A stretch of 42,863 nt of DNA, from the NCBI GenBank assembly GCA_023423995.1, contig JAFAEL010000021.1:1-42863 (forward strand). The letters are read 5' to 3'. Below are positions 25,893-35,048 of this stretch, piece by piece (the stretch's first letter is position 1; each line of letters opens with the position of its first letter). The position numbers and the translations under genes were made by a program. The notes under the pieces were generated by a model, which saw nothing but the letters and a program-made list of their open reading frames with translations, was not told the origin of the DNA and did no database searches. The DNA is from Pseudomonadota bacterium. GTDB taxonomy: Bacteria > Pseudomonadota > Alphaproteobacteria > Rhizobiales > Beijerinckiaceae.

Positions 25893-26770
25893 GCCGCACC
25901 GCGAACGCCGGACGAATCGCCGTGGCGGTGCTTCAGGACCGGAGTCGTGAAGGTGTCCGAGAAAACATGTGGCTCGATGCGCCTCGGCAGATCTTCATAG
26001 AGCTCATCGAGGTTCGACATTCCGCCACCGAGGACGATGACGTCCGGATCGAGCAGGTTCACGACCGCGGCAATGCCACGTCCCAGCCGGTCGAGATAGG
26101 CCTCGTAGGTGGCTCGCGCGGCCGGATCCCCGGCGCGCATCAGCTCCGCGATCTCCGGCCCAGGGAGTTGCCGGCCGGTCCGCTCCCGGAAGTCGCGCTC
26201 GAAACCCGTGCCCGACACGAAGGTCTCGTTGCAGCCGTGGCGACCGCAATAGCAGAGCGGCCCCGGGCGCTCGTCGTCGGCAGGCCGGGGAAGCGGGTTG
26301 TGGCCCCATTCTCCGGCGATGCGGTTGCGCCCGCCCATCGCGCGACCGTCGATGGCAATGCCCGATCCCGCTCCGGTTCCCAGGATCACGCCCCAGACAA
26401 CCGATGCGCCCGCGCCTGCCCCGTCGACGGCCTCCGATACCGCGAAGCAGTTTGCGTCGTTCTCGACGCGAACCTCGCGCCCGAGCGCCCGCTCCAAATC
26501 CTTGTCGAGAGGTCGGCCGATATTCCAGGTGGAATTCGCATTCATGATGAGGCCGGTTCGGGGTGAGATCGCACCCGGCACTCCGACCCCGACCGTGCCG
26601 CGTCGGCCGAGGGTCGCCTCGATCCCGGCGACGAGATCGGACGTCGCCGCGATGCAGCCGTGGTAGTCACCTTTCGGCGTCGGGACCCGGCGGCGTCCGA
26701 GCACCTCGCCCTCGCGGGAAAGCGCGATGGCCTCGATCTTCGTGCCGCCCCAGTCGACGCCGATCAGCAT
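25877..26770 (-). CDS. ROK family sugar kinase (fructokinase-like)
   Basis: 297 residues. The ATP-binding phosphate-1 motif DWGGTK (6-11), catalytic Asp105 in ENDANC and the ROK zinc site (His157 in GHNPLPRP, then Cys173, Cys175 and Cys180 in CYCGRHGCNETFVSG) are all present. This means a functional kinase rather than a ROK repressor, and there is no N-terminal helix-turn-helix. The closest described type by motif is the Mak fructokinase/N-acetyl-sugar kinase group. The exact sugar is not known. It overlaps the EamA gene and follows a phosphatase gene by three bases. Confidence 0.9.
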   Translation of the reverse strand: MLIGVDWGGTKIEAIALSREGEVLGRRRVPTPKGDYHGCIAATSDLVAGIEATLGRRGTVGVGVPGAISPRTGLIMNANSTWNIGRPLDKDLERALGREVRVENDANCFAVSEAVDGAGAGASVVWGVILGTGAGSGIAIDGRAMGGRNRIAGEWGHNPLPRPADDERPGPLCYCGRHGCNETFVSGTGFERDFRERTGRQLPGPEIAELMRAGDPAARATYEAYLDRLGRGIAAVVNLLDPDVIVLGGGMSNLDELYEDLPRRIEPHVFSDTFTTPVLKHRHGDSSGVRGAAWLWK

Positions 26771-26773
26771 GGG

Positions 26774-27367
26774 TCAGGCCGCCATCACCTTCAGCGCGGT
26801 CTCGACCTCGCGAGAGCGGCGGAGCCGCCGGAAGGTCTCCGCAAGATGCGGCTTCTCGGCGATCTGCCGCGCGTGGAGCCGGCTGACTTCCGCGGCGAGA
26901 CGCCCTCCCCGACCCAGAATCTCGTCCGCAAACTCGGCCATCCGCAGATTGGGCCAGGCCTGCGGCCGGATCGCCACGAGCCGGGCCAGGATCGCGGCCT
27001 CATCCTCGTTCGGATAGGCCTGGGCGAGCAGCATCGTCATGGCCGCGGTCGAGCGCGAGATGCCCATGTGGCAATGGACGAGCAGGTGCCCCTCGTCCCG
27101 CTGGTGAGCATCGGCTGCGAGGTCCTCCGCGAAGGCCAGGATGCGCTCGACATGCTCCCGCTCCGGTAGGATCTGCCCGGGGATCGGCTCGATGATGTCG
27201 TGGAAGCGAAGCGTCAGCCGATGGTGGCGCTCCCAGGCTCCGAAGCCCTCCGGGTCGGGCCAGGCGGGGTCCAGGATCGAGAGGACATGCGTGACCCGGC
27301 TTTGCGCATGCCCATCGAGTTCGTCGAGGCCACAAACCGTCAGAAGGGATATGCGCGCGCGTTCCAT
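26774..27367 (-). CDS. tyrosine/dual-specificity phosphatase-like protein
   Basis: 197 residues from ATG 27367. The Cys-x5-Arg phosphate loop is HCHMGISRS (His98, Cys99, Arg105). Asp57 or another acid in RFHDIIEP is a candidate general acid. The fold around it (LLVHCHMGISRSTAAMTMLL) is that of dual-specificity phosphatases and their bacterial relatives, often annotated as tyrosine phosphatase family proteins. No signal peptide. The reaction could be on phosphotyrosine or on a small phosphate ester. It ends three bases before the ROK kinase start. Confidence 0.85.
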   Translation of the reverse strand: MERARISLLTVCGLDELDGHAQSRVTHVLSILDPAWPDPEGFGAWERHHRLTLRFHDIIEPIPGQILPEREHVERILAFAEDLAADAHQRDEGHLLVHCHMGISRSTAAMTMLLAQAYPNEDEAAILARLVAIRPQAWPNLRMAEFADEILGRGGRLAAEVSRLHARQIAEKPHLAETFRRLRRSREVETALKVMAA

Positions 27368-27410
27368 GAACCCGCTGTACCGGATTCCGCCGGCCGGACC
27401 TACCCGTCCT

Positions 27411-28352
27411 TCAGCACCGGACGGGCCACCGCAGCAGATGGTCGGCCGGCAGACCCAGCCGCATGCAGGCCTGCGCGGCCGGCGACGACGGGAGAAGGGT
27501 CCGGTCAGCCACTCTTGCCGCGGCCTGGAGCAACGCACGCTCACCGGAGCGCAGGCCATGCTGCGGGCCAAGCCCGAGGCGGTCCCGTACCCGGATGGGC
27601 GTCAGGTCGATTGCGGCGTGCACGAGAGGGGCCTGAACGAGGCGCAGCGGTCCGGGGAGGATCGGGGTGCTGCGCATGATGTCGAGGAATTCGAAGACGA
27701 TGGGCGAGGCTTCGAGGCTTCCCTCCATGGAGGCGAGAAGCGACTCCCACTCCGTCGGGGAGCGCGGGGCTTCGAGCGCCCCGTACAGCCGCGCTGCCGG
27801 AGCGCCTTCGCGGTAGAACGCGTCACACTCGCCGGGCGCGAGCGGACGGGCGAAGCGGTGATATGCCTCGGCAAAGCCGAAAGCCGCGGTGGCCTGAACC
27901 CAGGCCAGCAGCCGAGGATCGTTCGCCCGGTAGACGTCGCCAGCCGGCGTGGTGCCGGTCACGCGGTCATGAGCCCGCACGACGCCGGTGATCATCGCCT
28001 CGGCCCGGCTTCGCGCGCCATAGACCGTGATCATCGCGGCGAGCCCCGTCCGCTGCAGTCGCAGGAGCGGATCGCGCCGAAAGGAGGAGTGCTCCCAGAC
28101 GCCGGATCGGACCGAAGGCTCGGCGAGTTCGAGGATCACGGCCGCCACGCCGCCGATGAAGACCGTGACGCTGTTCTTGAAGACTCGCCAGGAGACGGAA
28201 TCCGGGCCGACGAGAGCCGGCTCCCCGCGAGGGGCCGAGAAATCAAAGCGAGGACCGCCCTCCGGCTGCATCAGGCGTGCAGCGAGGCGGTCCGCCAGTT
28301 TCACGGGCGTGTAGGGGAAAGAGCTCGGTCCGAAGAAGGTCGCGGCACCCAT
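27411..28352 (-). CDS. MpaB-like oxygenase domain protein (DUF2236)
   Basis: 313 residues. Segments such as VGPDSVSWRVFKNSV near residue 48, WEHSSFRRDPLLRLQRTG, RVHG-like VVRAHDRVTGTTPAG and DPRLLAWVQATAAFGF are the hallmarks of the DUF2236/latex clearing protein/MpaB group. These are haem or histidine-dependent oxygenase-like proteins; His128 in RAHDRVTG and His164 in EAYHRFA are candidate ligands. No signal peptide. The substrate is unknown. It is 43 bases upstream of the phosphatase gene and follows gpt by 37 bases, so all may be one transcription unit. Confidence 0.85.
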   Translation of the reverse strand: MGAATFFGPSSFPYTPVKLADRLAARLMQPEGGPRFDFSAPRGEPALVGPDSVSWRVFKNSVTVFIGGVAAVILELAEPSVRSGVWEHSSFRRDPLLRLQRTGLAAMITVYGARSRAEAMITGVVRAHDRVTGTTPAGDVYRANDPRLLAWVQATAAFGFAEAYHRFARPLAPGECDAFYREGAPAARLYGALEAPRSPTEWESLLASMEGSLEASPIVFEFLDIMRSTPILPGPLRLVQAPLVHAAIDLTPIRVRDRLGLGPQHGLRSGERALLQAAARVADRTLLPSSPAAQACMRLGLPADHLLRWPVRC

Positions 28353-28389
28353 GTTCCGTAGTTGGGGCGCCCTCCCCGGCCTCGCCAGC

Positions 28390-28893
28390 TCAGCCCTTGG
28401 TGCCGGCCGTGATCGGCTCCTGGTAGGCGAGGCCCATGTCCCAGGGGAAGTAGATCCAGGTGTCCTGACTCACCTCGGTTACGAAGGTGTCGATCACCGG
28501 ACGCCCGGCGGGCTTGGCATAGATCGCCGCAAAATGCGCCTTCGGCAGCATGTTGCGCACGATCTGGGCGGTCTTTCCCGTATCCGTCAGGTCGTCGATC
28601 ACGAGGATCCCCTCGCCGTCGGGCGAGAGCCCCGTCACGCTTTCCGCAATGCCCTTGAGAACGACCAGTTCGCCCTGGCTCTTGTAGTCGTGATAGCTCG
28701 CCACGCAGACGGTCTCGATCAGCCGGACGTCCAGTTCCCGGGCCACCACGGCAGCCGGAACCAGGCCGCCTCGCGTGATGCAGACGATGGCCTTGAACGG
28801 CCCAGCCCCGGCCAGACGCCAGGCGAGAGCGCGGGCATCGCGATGGAACTGGTCCCAGGACACCGGAAAGGCCTTCTGCGAAGGGTTTGCCAT
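28390..28893 (-). CDS. gpt: xanthine phosphoribosyltransferase
   Basis: 167 residues. It converts xanthine or guanine plus PRPP to XMP or GMP in purine salvage. The PRPP-binding loop is [12 protein letters not shown] (98-109), and [20 protein letters not shown] (38-57) forms the N-terminal active-site loop; [18 protein letters not shown] near the C-terminus is typical of the Gpt type and contributes the base-binding tryptophan. The length is as expected. It is divergent from the glucan exporter gene across 184 bases that should hold both promoters. Confidence 0.93.
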   Translation of the reverse strand: MANPSQKAFPVSWDQFHRDARALAWRLAGAGPFKAIVCITRGGLVPAAVVARELDVRLIETVCVASYHDYKSQGELVVLKGIAESVTGLSPDGEGILVIDDLTDTGKTAQIVRNMLPKAHFAAIYAKPAGRPVIDTFVTEVSQDTWIYFPWDMGLAYQEPITAGTKG

Positions 28894-29077
28894 ACGTACT
28901 CCAGACCTCCTGCTCGCGGGAGGTGCTCTTAGCCCCCCGGACGGAGCTTGTCATTCAGCCCCCATGCAGGCGCCGCGTGTCAGTCTCCGGACCGTACCGC
29001 TGGACAGGCCGTAGGTTGACGGAGCAGGCGGTGCTGGAGCGAGGCCGGGCGAACGCCCGAGCTGGAGTGATGTGCCG

Positions 29078-30886
29078 ATGTGGCTGATCCGCCTTTACGT
29101 CCGCGTCCTCGGCCAACTCGGTTCCGACCTCCGGCTCGGGGCGATCCTGGCCCTGGCGAATATCGGCCTCGCCATCGCGGCCTTTGCCGAGCCCATCCTC
29201 TTCGGCCGCATCATCGACCGGCTGACGCAAGGCGTATCGGGCGGCGCACCCGTGACGTTCTCGTCCCTGCTGCCCCTCCTGGGTGCATGGATTGCGTTCG
29301 GGTTGTTCACGATCGGGGCGGGCGTGCTCGTCGCGCTGCATGCCGATCGGCTGTCTCACCGGCGGCGGCTCGCCACCATGGCGAAGTACTTCGAGCACGT
29401 GCTCGAGTTGCCCCTCGCCTTCCATACCTCCACCCATTCGGGCCGCGTGCTCAAGGTGATGCTGGAAGGCTCGAACGGCATGGCCTGGCTGTGGCTCGGC
29501 TTCTTCCGCGACCATCTCGCGGCCATCGTGGCTCTCACGATCCTCCTGCCGCTCACCGTCTTTCTGAACTGGCGGCTGGGTCTGCTGCTCGTCGTGCTCG
29601 TCGGCGTCTTCACCGTTCTGACGGCCATCGTCCTGCGCAAGACGGAGACGCTGCAGGGCCGCGTCGAGCAGTACCACTCGAGCCTCGCCGAGCGCGCCTC
29701 CGATGCGCTCGGAAACGTGCCCGTGATCCAGTCCTTCACGCGCACGAAAGCGGAGACTGGCGCGCTCCGGAACATCATCGGGGAACTGCTGGCGGCTCAG
29801 ACGCCGGTGCTCTCCTGGTGGGCGCTCGCCTCCATCGCGACCCGCGCCTCGGCAACGCTCACGGTGACGGCCATCTTCATGCTGGGGACGTGGCTGCACC
29901 TGCGCGGCCTCGCCTCCATCGGCGATGTCGTCATGTTCATGTCCATCGCCACCATGCTGATCGGCCGCCTGGAGCAGGTCGTCTCCTTCGTGAACCAGCT
30001 ATTCCTCCAGGCGCCCAAGATGGCGGAGTTCTTCGAGATCCTCGACACTGCACCGGCCGTTCACGACCGGCCGCAGGCGAAGAACATCGACCGGCTGCGG
30101 GGCCGGGTCGAATTTGACAAGGTGTCCTTCTCGTACGACGGAAAGCGGACCGCGATCGCCGATGTCACCTTCTCCGTCGAGCCGGGCGAGACGGTTGCGC
30201 TCGTCGGCTCGACGGGCTCGGGCAAGTCCACGACGCTCGGCCTCCTCCACCGCGCCTTCGACCCCCAATCCGGCGCCATCCGCATCGATGGCGAGGACAT
30301 CCGCGACCTCTCCCTTGCCTCACTCAGGCGGAATATCGGCGTCGTCTTCCAGGAGCCGATGCTCTTCGCGCGCTCCATCCGGGAGAACCTGCTCGTCGGC
30401 CGGCCCGACGCGACGGAGGACGAAATGCGTGTGGCGCTCGATCGGGCGCAGGCGCTCGAGTTCATCCAGCGTCAGCCCGAGGGGCTGGACTCGGTTATCG
30501 GCGAGCGGGGCCGGTCACTGTCCGGTGGCGAGCGGCAGCGGCTGTCGATCGCCCGTGCCCTGCTCAAGAACCCGCCGATCCTGATCCTCGACGAGGCGAC
30601 GAGCGCGCTGGATGCCGCGACCGAGCGGAAGCTGCAGATCGCCCTCGAAGAGGTCATGAAGGGGCGCACCACCTTCGTGATCGCGCACCGCCTCGCGACG
30701 ATCCGCAACGCCGACCGCATCCTCGTCTTCGATGCTGGCCGGATCGTCGAATCGGGAAGCTTCGACGAGCTGGTTACGAAGGGAGGCCGCTTCGCCGAGC
30801 TGGCGCGGGCCCAGTTCATGGCGGGCGACGCCAAGCCGGTCGGCGCGGCACCGCGTCCCTCCCTGTCCCTCGTGAGCGGCGGCTGA
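29078..30886 (+). CDS. cyclic beta-1,2-glucan type ABC exporter (NdvA/ChvA-like)
   Basis: About 602 residues; a half-transporter with a six-helix membrane domain (about 15-310) fused to an ATPase domain (about 340-575). Walker A is GSTGSGKST at 377-385, signature LSGGERQ near 481, and Walker B ILILDEAT near 500. The whole sequence, including [10 protein letters not shown] at the start and [25 protein letters not shown], is of the NdvA/ChvA type that exports cyclic glucans to the periplasm. Start at ATG 29078 or GTG 29072; GGAG lies upstream. No cyclic glucan synthase (NdvB) gene is nearby. Confidence 0.88.
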   Translation: MWLIRLYVRVLGQLGSDLRLGAILALANIGLAIAAFAEPILFGRIIDRLTQGVSGGAPVTFSSLLPLLGAWIAFGLFTIGAGVLVALHADRLSHRRRLATMAKYFEHVLELPLAFHTSTHSGRVLKVMLEGSNGMAWLWLGFFRDHLAAIVALTILLPLTVFLNWRLGLLLVVLVGVFTVLTAIVLRKTETLQGRVEQYHSSLAERASDALGNVPVIQSFTRTKAETGALRNIIGELLAAQTPVLSWWALASIATRASATLTVTAIFMLGTWLHLRGLASIGDVVMFMSIATMLIGRLEQVVSFVNQLFLQAPKMAEFFEILDTAPAVHDRPQAKNIDRLRGRVEFDKVSFSYDGKRTAIADVTFSVEPGETVALVGSTGSGKSTTLGLLHRAFDPQSGAIRIDGEDIRDLSLASLRRNIGVVFQEPMLFARSIRENLLVGRPDATEDEMRVALDRAQALEFIQRQPEGLDSVIGERGRSLSGGERQRLSIARALLKNPPILILDEATSALDAATERKLQIALEEVMKGRTTFVIAHRLATIRNADRILVFDAGRIVESGSFDELVTKGGRFAELARAQFMAGDAKPVGAAPRPSLSLVSGG

Positions 30887-31061
30887 CGCCTTTCGGCGGC
30901 CTCCCTCTTCGGAGAGCGCCGCCCCCGATTGCGAAGGAACTTACGATCACGCATCCTGGCCGGAAGCGCGGGAGCCCTTCTTGTCTCGGAACGTCTGTCA
31001 GGCAGCCGTCATTGAGACCAGCTAGTTCCCGCGCCGAGCTGCGGCGCTTCACGGACCAGGT

Positions 31062-32453
31062 ATGAGCACGAGCTTCTTCCAGGACATGCTCGGCGAGATC
31101 GCCGAGCGAGGCCGCAGCCTCCTCGAGAGATCCTCCGTCGTTCCGGCGATCTCGCGGGTCGGGTGGCGAAATCCGCAGCGTTCGGCCAGCATCGCCGAGC
31201 TTTCCCACGCCCTCCTGTCGGGCCGGGGCGAGGCCTCGGGCGTCGCCATCGCCAAGCAGGTTCTCGACCTCTATGCCGGCCTCTCGGCAGAGGAACGGAC
31301 CGGCTTCTTCAGCCTGCTCGCACGCGAGTTCGCGCCGGATCCGGAGAAGGTGCGGGCGGCCTGGGCGGATTACGATTCCGCCCAGAGCTCGGCGACGCTT
31401 CACGCGCTGCTGCGAGCGGTCGAGCCGCCGCGCCAGGAACTGTTCCGGCGGCTGAACCTCGCGCCCGGCGGGACACGCGCGCTCGTTGCTATGCGCCAGG
31501 CCCTCCTGGAAGAGGTCGGCCGGCACGAGGAATTCGCCAGCGTCGCCGACGACCTCGAGCATCTGTTCTATTCCTGGTTTAATCGCGGCTTCCTGATGAT
31601 GCAGCGCATCACCTGGTCGACCCCGGCCGACATCCTCGAGCGCATCATCCGCTACGAGGCCGTCCACACGATCCAGGGCTGGGACGATCTCCGCCGCCGG
31701 GTGCAGCCGCCGGACCGCCGCTGCTACGCCTTCTTCCACCCCTCGCTCATCGACGAGCCGCTCATCTTCGTGGAGGTGGCGCTCACGCGCGAGATCCCGG
31801 GATCGATCCAGGAGGTGCTGGCGGATGGGCGCGAGACATTGCCGCCGGAGAGGGCGACGACCGCGGTCTTCTATTCCATCAGCAACTGCCAGCCGGGCCT
31901 ACGCGGGATCTCCTTCGGCAATTTCCTGATCAAGCAGGTCGTCGAGGACCTCTGCCGCGACATCCCGTCCCTGAAGACCTTCGTCACCCTCTCGCCGGTG
32001 CCGGGCTTCGGCCGGTGGCTCGGCCGCGTCGCAGCCGACCCCGAGGCGGCGGGGCTCCCGGGCTTCGACGCCTCCCCGCTTACTCTCCTCGAGGAGCCCG
32101 ATTGGCACCTCGACGCGGCGCATGTGGCGGCGCTCCGTCCGGTGATCATCGGCCTCGCCTCGGCCTATTTCCTGCGGATCAAGGGCGGCAAAGGACAGCC
32201 AATCGATCCCGTCGCGCGTTTCCATCTCGGCAACGGCGCCCGCCTGGAGCGGCTCAATTGGCTGGGCGACACCTCGCCGAAGGGTCTGCGCGAGAGCGCC
32301 GGCCTGATGGTCAACTACCTCTACGACCTCGGCACCATCGAGGCCCATCACGAGGCCTACGCGAACCAGGGAACGGTCGCGGCATCCGGTCCCGTCCAGC
32401 GGCAGCTGCGGGATTTCGAGGCGGGCGTGCTCGAGGGGCGGGTCGCGGTCTAG
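31062..32453 (+). CDS. malonyl-CoA decarboxylase
   Basis: 463 residues. It decarboxylates malonyl-CoA to acetyl-CoA, as used in malonate breakdown or to limit malonyl-CoA. A helical N-terminal oligomerisation domain (about 1-160) precedes the catalytic acetyltransferase-like domain. Active-site Ser311 lies in TLSPVPGF and His388 in RFHLGNGARLERLNWLGD, matching the catalytic pair known from the human and rhizobial enzymes. SNCQPGLRGISFGNFLIKQV is strongly conserved. The usual malonate partners (malonyl-CoA synthetase, MatR, malonate transporter) are absent here. The stop overlaps the convergent racemase-family gene in CTAG. Confidence 0.95.
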   Translation: MSTSFFQDMLGEIAERGRSLLERSSVVPAISRVGWRNPQRSASIAELSHALLSGRGEASGVAIAKQVLDLYAGLSAEERTGFFSLLAREFAPDPEKVRAAWADYDSAQSSATLHALLRAVEPPRQELFRRLNLAPGGTRALVAMRQALLEEVGRHEEFASVADDLEHLFYSWFNRGFLMMQRITWSTPADILERIIRYEAVHTIQGWDDLRRRVQPPDRRCYAFFHPSLIDEPLIFVEVALTREIPGSIQEVLADGRETLPPERATTAVFYSISNCQPGLRGISFGNFLIKQVVEDLCRDIPSLKTFVTLSPVPGFGRWLGRVAADPEAAGLPGFDASPLTLLEEPDWHLDAAHVAALRPVIIGLASAYFLRIKGGKGQPIDPVARFHLGNGARLERLNWLGDTSPKGLRESAGLMVNYLYDLGTIEAHHEAYANQGTVAASGPVQRQLRDFEAGVLEGRVAV

Positions 32454-33196
32454 CCGCCCGCCTCCAGCATCCGGGCGAGCGCGGGCGAGAGCCCCACGCT
32501 CGCGACTGTCGGCGTGGCGGCGAGAGAGCCGGCCGTCGGCTTGGCGGCGTGGAGGCCGGCTGCCGCCAGCGCGGCCCGGAGACCAGCCTCCAGCGAGCAG
32601 ATCACGGGAACCGGAACTTGCGGCGCGATGCGCTCGGCAAGGCCGGCCAGGCCCGCGCCCCCAAGGATCACTGCCTCCGCGCCGTCCTCCAGCGCACAAG
32701 CGCGGCAGTTCTCCGCCAGCATCGCCAGCGCCCGTTCGGGATCTGCCGCGATCTCGGCCCCGGTCGGCGCGACCGTGCGGATGCCCGCCAGCCTCGATGA
32801 GAGCCCGAGCGACGCCACGAATTCGTGCAGCATCGGCCCCCACCGCTCTCCGCCCGTGACGATAGAGAACTGCCTACCAAATAGGCAGGCGAGATGGCAG
32901 GAGGCCTCCGCCATCCCGACCACCGGCACGGCGGAGATCTCCTTCAGGGCCAGAAGGCCGGGATCGCCGAAGCAGGCGACCAGCACGCCGTCGCAGCCTT
33001 CGGCGTGCTCCGCGAAGGCGTCCAGCGCGGCATGCGCGGCGATCGCGGCCGCCGTCCGGCTCGCGATGTAGCGTGCGCCGAACCGCCCGGTTGCCGCCCT
33101 GACCTCCACGCCGGGCCCGACGAGCCGACGCGCCCGCTCCGCCATCAGGGCGGTGATGCTGTCGGTCGTATTTGGATTGATGAGCAGGAGGCGCAT
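32450..33196 (-). CDS. Asp/Glu/hydantoin racemase family protein, second catalytic Cys missing
   Basis: 248 residues. MRLLLINPNTTDSITALM, the first cysteine motif VACFGDPG (Cys75) and VVGMAEAS identify the hydantoin/allantoin/aspartate racemase superfamily. In two-base racemases of this family the second cysteine sits in an LGCAG motif; here the matching place reads LGGAG, with Gly180. Other nearby cysteines (Cys164, Cys167) are not at the expected site. The protein may therefore be a one-cysteine isomerase, decarboxylase-like or other variant. It is divergent from the peptide transporter operon (153 bases) and convergent with malonyl-CoA decarboxylase. Confidence 0.85.
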   Translation of the reverse strand: MRLLLINPNTTDSITALMAERARRLVGPGVEVRAATGRFGARYIASRTAAAIAAHAALDAFAEHAEGCDGVLVACFGDPGLLALKEISAVPVVGMAEASCHLACLFGRQFSIVTGGERWGPMLHEFVASLGLSSRLAGIRTVAPTGAEIAADPERALAMLAENCRACALEDGAEAVILGGAGLAGLAERIAPQVPVPVICSLEAGLRAALAAAGLHAAKPTAGSLAATPTVASVGLSPALARMLEAGG

Positions 33197-33229
33197 GCGG
33201 CGGATGGCTAATAGGAGAGACGACGTTTC

Positions 33230-33262
33230 CAGCTTCCCGCCGGGTCTCGTTCGGGTAAGCTG
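33230..33262. promoter_or_regulatory. imperfect dyad upstream of the sigma-54 promoter
   Basis: CAGCTT-CCCG and CGGG-T-AAGCTG form an inverted repeat centred near 33246, about 55 bases before the predicted start of transcription. It could be bound by an enhancer-binding protein or by a regulator of the divergent racemase-family gene. It is closer than most sigma-54 enhancer sites. Confidence 0.3.
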
Positions 33263-33275
33263 AGCCCCACCAGTC

Positions 33276-33291
33276 TGGCACGACCATTGCT
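33276..33291 (+). promoter_or_regulatory. sigma-54 (RpoN) -24/-12 promoter of the peptide transporter operon
   Basis: TGGCACG, four bases, then TTGCT: every core position of the published sigma-54 consensus (TGGCACG-N4-TTGCW) matches, with the GG and GC exactly ten bases apart. It lies between divergent genes and points to the binding-protein gene; transcription would start near 33302, giving a leader of about 48 bases. Activity would need RpoN and an enhancer-binding activator, neither of which is in the window. Confidence 0.8.
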
Positions 33292-33349
33292 GCCTCGAAT
33301 AGGCGGCTTCGTCGAAGCCGGGCGGTGAACACACCGGGAGGGGAACAGA

Positions 33350-35008
33350 ATGGTTTCGCGTTGGGCGCTGCGGTTCGGCTGCAGTCTCTTGGCCGTCGGG
33401 ATGGCGGCAGGTTTCACCGCATCGCAGGCATCGGCACAGGAAAAGGTGCTTCGGGTCGCCATGACGGCCGCGGACATCCCGCGCACGCTCGGCCAGCCCG
33501 ACCAGGGCTTCGAGGGCAACCGCTTCACCGGGATCCCGATCTACGACGCCCTCACCCACTGGGACCTGTCCAAGGAGAAGGAACCCTCCACCCTCATCCC
33601 GGGCCTCGCCACCGAGTGGAAGGTTACGGACGACAAGACGAAGTGGCAGTTCAAGCTCCGCCCGGGCGTGAAATTCCACGACGGTTCCGACTTCAACGCC
33701 GCCGCGGTGGTGTGGAACGTCCAGAAGGTGCTCGACAAGTCGGCCCCCCATTTCGACGCGAGCCAGGTGGGCGTCACCGTCTCGCGCATGCCGACCCTGC
33801 GCTCGGCGCGCGCCGTCGACGACATGACTGTCGAGCTCACGACGTCCGAGCCCGACTCGTTCCTGCCGATCAATCTGTCGAACCTCTTCATGGCCTCGCC
33901 CGCCCATTGGGATGCGAAGCTGAAGGCGGTTCCGGCCTCCGTCACCGACGCGGCCGAGCGGTCCAAGCAGGCCTGGACGGCCTTCGCGGCCGATCCGTCG
34001 GGCTCCGGCCCGTTCAAGGTCACCCGCTTCGTACCGCGGGAGCGGCTCGAGCTGGCCGCCAACACCACCTACTGGGACGAGAAGCGCCGGCCGAAAATCC
34101 CGAAGGTCGTGCTTCTCCCGCTGCCCGAGGCGAATGCCCGCACGGCGGCCCTGCTCTCGGGCCAAGTCGACTGGATCGAGGCGCCTGCCCCGGACGCGGT
34201 CGACCAGATCAAGAGCCGCGGCTTCAAGATCTACCAGAACGCCCAGCCGCATGTCTGGCCCTGGCAGCTCTCCTTCGTGGAAGGCTCGCCCTGGCTCGAC
34301 AAGCGCGTCCGGCACGCGGCCAATCTCTGCATCAACCGCACGGAGTTGAAGGAGGCCCTGAACGGCCTCATGGCCGAGGCCTATGCGACCTACGAGAAGG
34401 GCCATCCCTGGAACGGGAATCCCTCCTTCGAGATCAAGTATGACCCGGCTGCGGCGAAGAAGCTGATGACCGAGGCCGGCCATTCGGCCTCGAAGCCCCT
34501 GAAGGTGAAAGTGCAGACCTCCGCGTCGGGCTCGGGCCAGATGATGCCGATCCCGATGAACGAGTACCTGCAGCAGGCCCTGAAGGAGTGCTACTTCGAT
34601 GTCGAGCTCGACGTCATCGAGTGGAACACGCTGTTCACGAACTGGCGCCAGGGCGCCAAGGACGCCTCCTCGCGTGGGTCGCACGCCATCAACGTGACTT
34701 ATGCGGCGATGGACCCGTTCTTCGGCATGGTGCGCTTCACCTCGACGAAGACCTTCCCGCCAGTGTCAAACAACTGGGGCTTCTTCGGCAACGAGGAGTT
34801 CGACAAGCTGATCTCCGACGCGCGGACGACCTTCGAGGACAAGCCGCGCGACGAGGCCCTGGCCAAGCTGCACAAGCGCATCGTCGAGGAGGCGCCGTTC
34901 GTGTGGGTGGCGCACGACGTTGGCCCGCGCGCCATGTCGACCAAGGTCAAGGGCGTCGTGCAGCCCCAGAGCTGGTTCATCGACATCGCTACGATGTCGA
35001 TGGAGTGA
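33350..35008 (+). CDS. peptide-type ABC transporter substrate-binding protein
   Basis: 552 residues, SBP_bac_5 (DppA/OppA) family. A signal peptide ends near residue 29 (FTASQASA-QEKV). The body shows the family segments WKVTDDKTKWQFKLRPGVKF, HDGSDFNAAAVVWNVQKVL and ANLCINRTELKEALNG. It delivers a ligand such as a peptide, opine, glycoside or other small molecule to the permease. GGGAGGGG lies six bases before the ATG. A sigma-54 promoter lies upstream, and a hairpin-rich segment follows, which may keep the binding protein more abundant than the permeases. Confidence 0.92.
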   Translation: MVSRWALRFGCSLLAVGMAAGFTASQASAQEKVLRVAMTAADIPRTLGQPDQGFEGNRFTGIPIYDALTHWDLSKEKEPSTLIPGLATEWKVTDDKTKWQFKLRPGVKFHDGSDFNAAAVVWNVQKVLDKSAPHFDASQVGVTVSRMPTLRSARAVDDMTVELTTSEPDSFLPINLSNLFMASPAHWDAKLKAVPASVTDAAERSKQAWTAFAADPSGSGPFKVTRFVPRERLELAANTTYWDEKRRPKIPKVVLLPLPEANARTAALLSGQVDWIEAPAPDAVDQIKSRGFKIYQNAQPHVWPWQLSFVEGSPWLDKRVRHAANLCINRTELKEALNGLMAEAYATYEKGHPWNGNPSFEIKYDPAAAKKLMTEAGHSASKPLKVKVQTSASGSGQMMPIPMNEYLQQALKECYFDVELDVIEWNTLFTNWRQGAKDASSRGSHAINVTYAAMDPFFGMVRFTSTKTFPPVSNNWGFFGNEEFDKLISDARTTFEDKPRDEALAKLHKRIVEEAPFVWVAHDVGPRAMSTKVKGVVQPQSWFIDIATMSME

Positions 35009-35048
35009 CGAGCGCAGAATCGCGCCGGAACGCGCGCGACGGCTGGTT

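Noticed and set aside
29016..29044. TTGACG followed 17 bases later by GCGAGG as a possible promoter of the glucan exporter
   Set aside because: The -35 box is good but the -10 region does not resemble any consensus, so it is not called.
30981..31020. GTCTC and GAGAC as a possible regulator site before malonyl-CoA decarboxylase
   Set aside because: The arms are only five bases and the spacing is wide; it does not match the known GntR/MatR type of operator.
31031..31047. GCGCCG/CGGCGC hairpin before the malonyl-CoA decarboxylase start
   Set aside because: A six-pair GC stem is frequent by chance at this base composition and has no T-run or other support.
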